Below are positions 60,617 through 64,000 of a DNA stretch of 64,000 nt, in pieces. Source of the DNA: Phycisphaeraceae bacterium. Its GTDB lineage: Bacteria > Planctomycetota > Phycisphaerae > Phycisphaerales > UBA1924. The notes beneath the pieces are model-generated. The model was given only the letters and a program-made list of their open reading frames with translations, had not been told where the DNA came from and ran no database searches. A program made the translations under genes and the position numbers. The stretch lies in contig JAHBWW010000001.1 in NCBI GenBank assembly GCA_019636795.1, forward strand, positions 496,001 to 560,000, read 5' to 3'. Positions within the stretch are counted from its first letter, which is position 1. Each line of letters starts with the position of its first letter.

Positions 60617-63237
60617 AGCGCTGGTCGATCCATCTCGTTGGCGTGCTGGGATTCCTGGGGCTGGTCAGCAGTCCTGGGCTTGCACAGGGTCTTCCGCCGT
60701 TGTCGCCAGCTGTGACGCAGCGCATCGAGGCCGAGTATCTGACGCCCGAAGAGCGCCGCGACCTGCGTGTGTATCACGGCGTGTGGATGCAAGACGACCT
60801 TGATACACCGACCCGGCGTGCGCGGGCGGCATTGATGGTCGGGGCGATTGGTCACGACGTGCTTGGTGAAGATGCGCCGTTTCTCGATCGGGCTGAAGGC
60901 ATGGTCGAGCGAGGTGAACTCGAGGAGGCGGTTCAGCTGCTCGCGAGCGATGGTTCGGTGCGTGGCCTGCGTCTGCGAGCCGATGCGCTCGCGGGGCTGG
61001 GGAGGTTCGAAGAAGCGGATGAAGTGCTCGGCAGTCTCGTGACGCTGATGGCCGGTGAGGTGCTCGGGGCTGAGGAACTGGTTGATGGCGTGCGCGGCCT
61101 CCTGCTGCGGATGCAGATTCGCGGCTCGTTGCGTGCAGGCGGGACCGAGTATCGCCAGGTTCTCTCGCTGCTGAACAAGGCCAGAGACGAACTCGATCGT
61201 CTGGCGTGGCCGGTGCGGTTGGCCGAGGCCGAATTGCTCTATTCGAGGCACAATCGAGCGCAGGCGCTCCAGGCAGCGGGCGAAGCGCTCAGCCTCAATC
61301 CGCGCTGTGCGGGGGCGCTGGCGATCATCGGGCAGTTGCAGGTCGACGGGTTCAATTTCGAGGCTGCCGAGCAGATTGCCCAGGCGCTTGATGAACTCGC
61401 CAGCGAGTTCGATTCGATCTCGCCGCAGGCCATGGAGATTCGCGCTCGCGCTCTGCTGCGGCAGCGTGAGGCGCACGAAGCGGATGAACCGATCGAGCAG
61501 TTGCTGGGATCGTTTCCGCAGCATCGTCGGGGGCTTGCGCTTGCGGCCGCTGCTGCGGCGGGGGTGTATGACTTCGAGCGCACGAGCGAGTTGCTCCGGC
61601 TGTTCGATTTGCTGAGCCCCGGCCATCCACTTGCACTCTACGAGGTCGGGCGGGTGCAGGCCGAGACGCGGCAATATGGCGCGGCTTCGGTGAGTCTGAC
61701 TGAGGCGATTCGCCGCATGCCCAAGTGGTCTGCACCGCACATCGAACTCGGGCTGCTGGCGATGCAATCGGGTGATGACCAGCAGGCGCTCGAAGCGCTC
61801 AAGCATGCGATGGAACTCGACCCGTTCAACGCGCGAGCCTCCAACAGCCTCAAACTCATCGAACAACTGGCGTCGTACGGGCGTGTGGAGAGCGAACACT
61901 TCATCGTGCGCTATCGCCCGGGTGTGGATGAGATTCTGGCTCACGAGATGCTGCCGGTTCTGGAGCGCATCCATGCAAGGGTGTGTGGTGATGGACCGGG
62001 GGGGATGAATCACGAGCCTGAGGGGCGGACGGTTATTGAACTGATGCCCAACCATGAATGGTTCAGCGTGCGCATCACCGGCATGCCGAGCATTCATACG
62101 ATGGCGGCCTCGACCGGACCTGTCATCGCAATGGAAGCGCCCAAGGGTGGCGTGGGTTCGATGGCCGGGCCGTATGACTGGCCTCGGGTGCTGCAGCACG
62201 AGTACGCGCACACAGTTTCGCTCTCGCGCACCAAGAATCGCATTGCTCATTGGTTGACCGAAGCAGCGGCGGTGTATGTTGAGGATGCGCCGCGCGCAGC
62301 TTCGACCTGGAAGTTGCTCGCATCGGCGTATGACGGTGGGATGCTCTTTGATATGCGCGAGATCAACTTCGCGTTTGTTCGACCGCGCAAACCGACAGAT
62401 CGTGCGCAGGCCTATGCGCAGGGACACTGGATGTACGAGTTCATCATCGAAGGTTGGGGGCCCAAGGCGCCCTTGACGCTGATGGACGAAGCCGCCACGG
62501 GCGTTCCCGAGGAAGAAGCGTTCCGACGCGTGCTTGGGCTTGATTATGAGCAGTTTCTCGCGCGGTTCAAGGATTGGGCAGGCGAGGAGCTGACGAGTGT
62601 CGGGCTTAGGCAGCCCGTCGGCACGCCCAGTCTGGATGACCTGCTCGAAGAACTGATGACCGAGTGGTCGCAGCGAGAAGTGCCGCCTTCGGCTGCGGAG
62701 CGACTCGAGGCGCTGCGGTCGCTGGCGCGCGAGCACTCGGATCATCCGGATGTTCTCGAATCGCTGATTCTGGCCGAGGTTGAGCTGGCGGGAGGGAATC
62801 CGACCGAAGCGCTGGTGCCGCACCTTGAGCGTTACGCGAGTCTGCGTCCGATCGACGATCTGCCGCATCGGTTGCTGGCACGTTGGTACTTGGGCAGGTC
62901 GGAGCCCGAGGAGTATTTCCGCGCGATCGAGCACCTGGAGTTTCTGGATGTGCGCACGACGGATTCGGCAGTATTCGCAGCCGAATTGGCGAGGCTGTAC
63001 TTTGAAGCCGACGACTTGGAACGTGCGACCGCCAAGGCTGAGCGGTCGACTCAGATTGCACCCTTCGATCCGAATCAGCGCGAACTGGCTGCCAGGATCG
63101 CTCTGCTGCTCAAAGACTATGAGACGGCGGAGCGGCATATCGAAGCGATGACGCGCATCGAGCCTGACCGCGAGCGCAACAGGAGGCTGCTCGAACAGGT
63201 GCGCACATTACGGGCGGCTTCGGGTTCAGGCGACTGA
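60613..63237 (+). CDS. Secreted TPR protein with gluzincin (peptidase MA-like) domain
   Basis: An 874-aa protein with a signal peptide (VGVLGFLGLVSSPGLAQG). The N-terminal half is helical and TPR-like (MVERGELEEAVQLL, LRADALAGLGRFEEADEVL, AALAIIGQLQVDGFNF, AALEALKHAMELDPF). The metal-binding site is H529-E-Y-A-H533 with E550 in WLTEAAAVYVED, the HExxH...E pattern of gluzincins, in the arrangement seen in peptidase MA-like proteins. More TPR-like helices follow (about residues 680-870). It is probably a periplasmic metallopeptidase anchored in a complex, translated together with the LolA-like protein. The 3' end overlaps the convergent acyltransferase gene by 12 bases. Confidence 0.82.
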   Translation: MKRWSIHLVGVLGFLGLVSSPGLAQGLPPLSPAVTQRIEAEYLTPEERRDLRVYHGVWMQDDLDTPTRRARAALMVGAIGHDVLGEDAPFLDRAEGMVERGELEEAVQLLASDGSVRGLRLRADALAGLGRFEEADEVLGSLVTLMAGEVLGAEELVDGVRGLLLRMQIRGSLRAGGTEYRQVLSLLNKARDELDRLAWPVRLAEAELLYSRHNRAQALQAAGEALSLNPRCAGALAIIGQLQVDGFNFEAAEQIAQALDELASEFDSISPQAMEIRARALLRQREAHEADEPIEQLLGSFPQHRRGLALAAAAAAGVYDFERTSELLRLFDLLSPGHPLALYEVGRVQAETRQYGAASVSLTEAIRRMPKWSAPHIELGLLAMQSGDDQQALEALKHAMELDPFNARASNSLKLIEQLASYGRVESEHFIVRYRPGVDEILAHEMLPVLERIHARVCGDGPGGMNHEPEGRTVIELMPNHEWFSVRITGMPSIHTMAASTGPVIAMEAPKGGVGSMAGPYDWPRVLQHEYAHTVSLSRTKNRIAHWLTEAAAVYVEDAPRAASTWKLLASAYDGGMLFDMREINFAFVRPRKPTDRAQAYAQGHWMYEFIIEGWGPKAPLTLMDEAATGVPEEEAFRRVLGLDYEQFLARFKDWAGEELTSVGLRQPVGTPSLDDLLEELMTEWSQREVPPSAAERLEALRSLAREHSDHPDVLESLILAEVELAGGNPTEALVPHLERYASLRPIDDLPHRLLARWYLGRSEPEEYFRAIEHLEFLDVRTTDSAVFAAELARLYFEADDLERATAKAERSTQIAPFDPNQRELAARIALLLKDYETAERHIEAMTRIEPDRERNRRLLEQVRTLRAASGSGD

Positions 63238-64000
63238 ACGGTGCTTGCTTGTTGATGCGGTCTTGCCCATGCACCCGGGAACCTTCTGGGTGTCGCCGTC
63301 CACTTGGGCCGGGGTGTCGTTCGCGGGCCAGCCCGAGAGATCGAGGAACTGCTGTCGCAGGGTTGTTGAGATTTCGGCTGCGGGCAGGTGGCAGAGCGTT
63401 GTTGGTGGGCTGAAGGTGACCGATGAATGGCTCGGGTGCCAGAGACTGGCCCAGGCGGGATCGACCTGTGGCGTGCCATCGATGAACACGGGCAAGACGC
63501 GCGCGCCCGATTTACGAACCAGAAGCCCGAGGCCTGGATAGAACGGGAGAATTTGTTGTGGCGGTCGTTCGAGCCCACCTTCGGGAAAGATCCCGAGCAC
63601 GCCACCGAGCTTGAGGTGATCGAGCGCGCGACGCAGCCCCATGCTTTGCTGCTCGCCGCGGCTGACGAAGATGATTTTTTTCCAGCGCCAGAACCACTCG
63701 AGGCGTGGCTCGCGCATGTCGTGAGCCATGATCCAACGGATCTCGAAGGGGCAGACGGACTGGATCAGAATCGGGTCGATGCCGGCGGTGTGGTTGGCAA
63801 TGACGATCAACGGGCCTGGCGCGCGTGTGTTTGGGATATGATCTTGTCCATTGACCTTGAGGCGGTGGACGAGGCGAACGTACAGGCGCCCCACGCGGTA
63901 GAGCACGCCGGACTCGAAGTCGCCGCTGGGGTTATCGTGAATCCAACGGGAGAGCAGACCCACCAAAAGCAGGGATATGAGCACCAGAATTGCCCAGACG
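63226..64000 (-). CDS. PlsC-type lysophospholipid acyltransferase (start beyond window)
   Basis: At least 252 aa; the reading frame continues past base 64000 with more hydrophobic codons (VWAILV), so the true start may lie outside. A membrane segment precedes the acyltransferase motifs NHTAGIDP (H-x4-D catalytic motif I), FVSRGEQQSMGLRRAL and GIFPEGGLERPPQ (motif III, substrate binding), with VLPVFIDGTP as motif IV. Such enzymes acylate 1-acylglycerol-3-phosphate or related acceptors at the inner membrane. The last 30 residues are low in complexity and probably not catalytic. It is convergent with the TPR metallopeptidase gene. Confidence 0.88.
   Translation of the reverse strand, partial: VWAILVLISLLLVGLLSRWIHDNPSGDFESGVLYRVGRLYVRLVHRLKVNGQDHIPNTRAPGPLIVIANHTAGIDPILIQSVCPFEIRWIMAHDMREPRLEWFWRWKKIIFVSRGEQQSMGLRRALDHLKLGGVLGIFPEGGLERPPQQILPFYPGLGLLVRKSGARVLPVFIDGTPQVDPAWASLWHPSHSSVTFSPPTTLCHLPAAEISTTLRQQFLDLSGWPANDTPAQVDGDTQKVPGCMGKTASTSKHRSVA

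Overview
The window most likely comes from a planctomycete of the class Phycisphaerae. It is high-GC, densely coded DNA. Two adjacent secreted proteins end in a C-terminal dockerin-like module (DxNxDG...FFDVQ repeats closing with Gly-Cys), which is typical of that group. Housekeeping genes such as rimO, the aspartokinase-homoserine dehydrogenase and the ClpP pair have lineage-specific lengths. No rRNA, tRNA, CRISPR array or insertion sequence was seen. The lineage call is inference from these features.

1-13.05 kb is a cell-surface glycan cluster in two divergent, tightly coupled transcription units. Leftward from 8808 run a sulfotransferase-methyltransferase fusion, a polysaccharide deacetylase-like protein, a 695-aa glycosyltransferase, a Trm112-type methyltransferase, a Cys-motif glycosyltransferase, an NAD-dependent epimerase and a second Cys-motif glycosyltransferase cut by the window edge. 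Rightward from 8956 run a second sulfotransferase with a C-terminal membrane anchor, a deacetylase-SGNH fusion and a methyltransferase. Most junctions are 4-nt ATGA/GTGA overlaps, so the products are probably made together to build a sulfated, methylated and possibly acylated surface polymer.

13-17 kb holds htpX, a TauE/SafE-type permease, a 3D-domain protein, a cupin and two 58-codon genes: a DUF1328 membrane peptide and a Gly/Lys-rich peptide. At 17.26-18.59 kb lies a lower-GC two-gene cassette: a winged-helix-like protein with a basic tail, followed by a protein with a HEPN-type R-N-x5-H motif. It sits directly behind groES-orf74-groEL and is the best candidate for an undescribed system, possibly anti-phage or toxin-like. 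Then come a receiver-like protein, rmuC, a short EamA-type permease and a very large MscS/MscK-type channel.

27.4-31.7 kb is a methionine/threonine branch operon: an extended -10 promoter, a SAM-I-clan riboswitch, a hairpin that displays the Shine-Dalgarno in its loop, a Cys/Met-metabolism PLP enzyme, an aspartokinase-homoserine dehydrogenase fusion without ACT domains, and aspartate-semialdehyde dehydrogenase. Its 3' end overlaps a convergent flavoprotein gene. Two dockerin-bearing secreted proteins follow (a metzincin protease and a beta-helix protein).

37.5-50.8 kb is mostly leftward housekeeping: a GGDEF protein with its coupled partner, murG, ftsW, rimO, an orphan type II secretion ATPase N-terminal domain, clpS, mnmE, yidC and a phosphoesterase. 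Two rightward clpP genes follow. 51.1-59.2 kb is a second glycan-related region: a mannose-1-phosphate guanylyltransferase, two asparagine synthase-like proteins, an epimerase, and an ABC-exporter-like protein whose ATPase domain has lost its catalytic motifs. The window ends with ruvX, a LolA-like protein coupled to a TPR metallopeptidase, and a PlsC-type acyltransferase that runs off the right edge.
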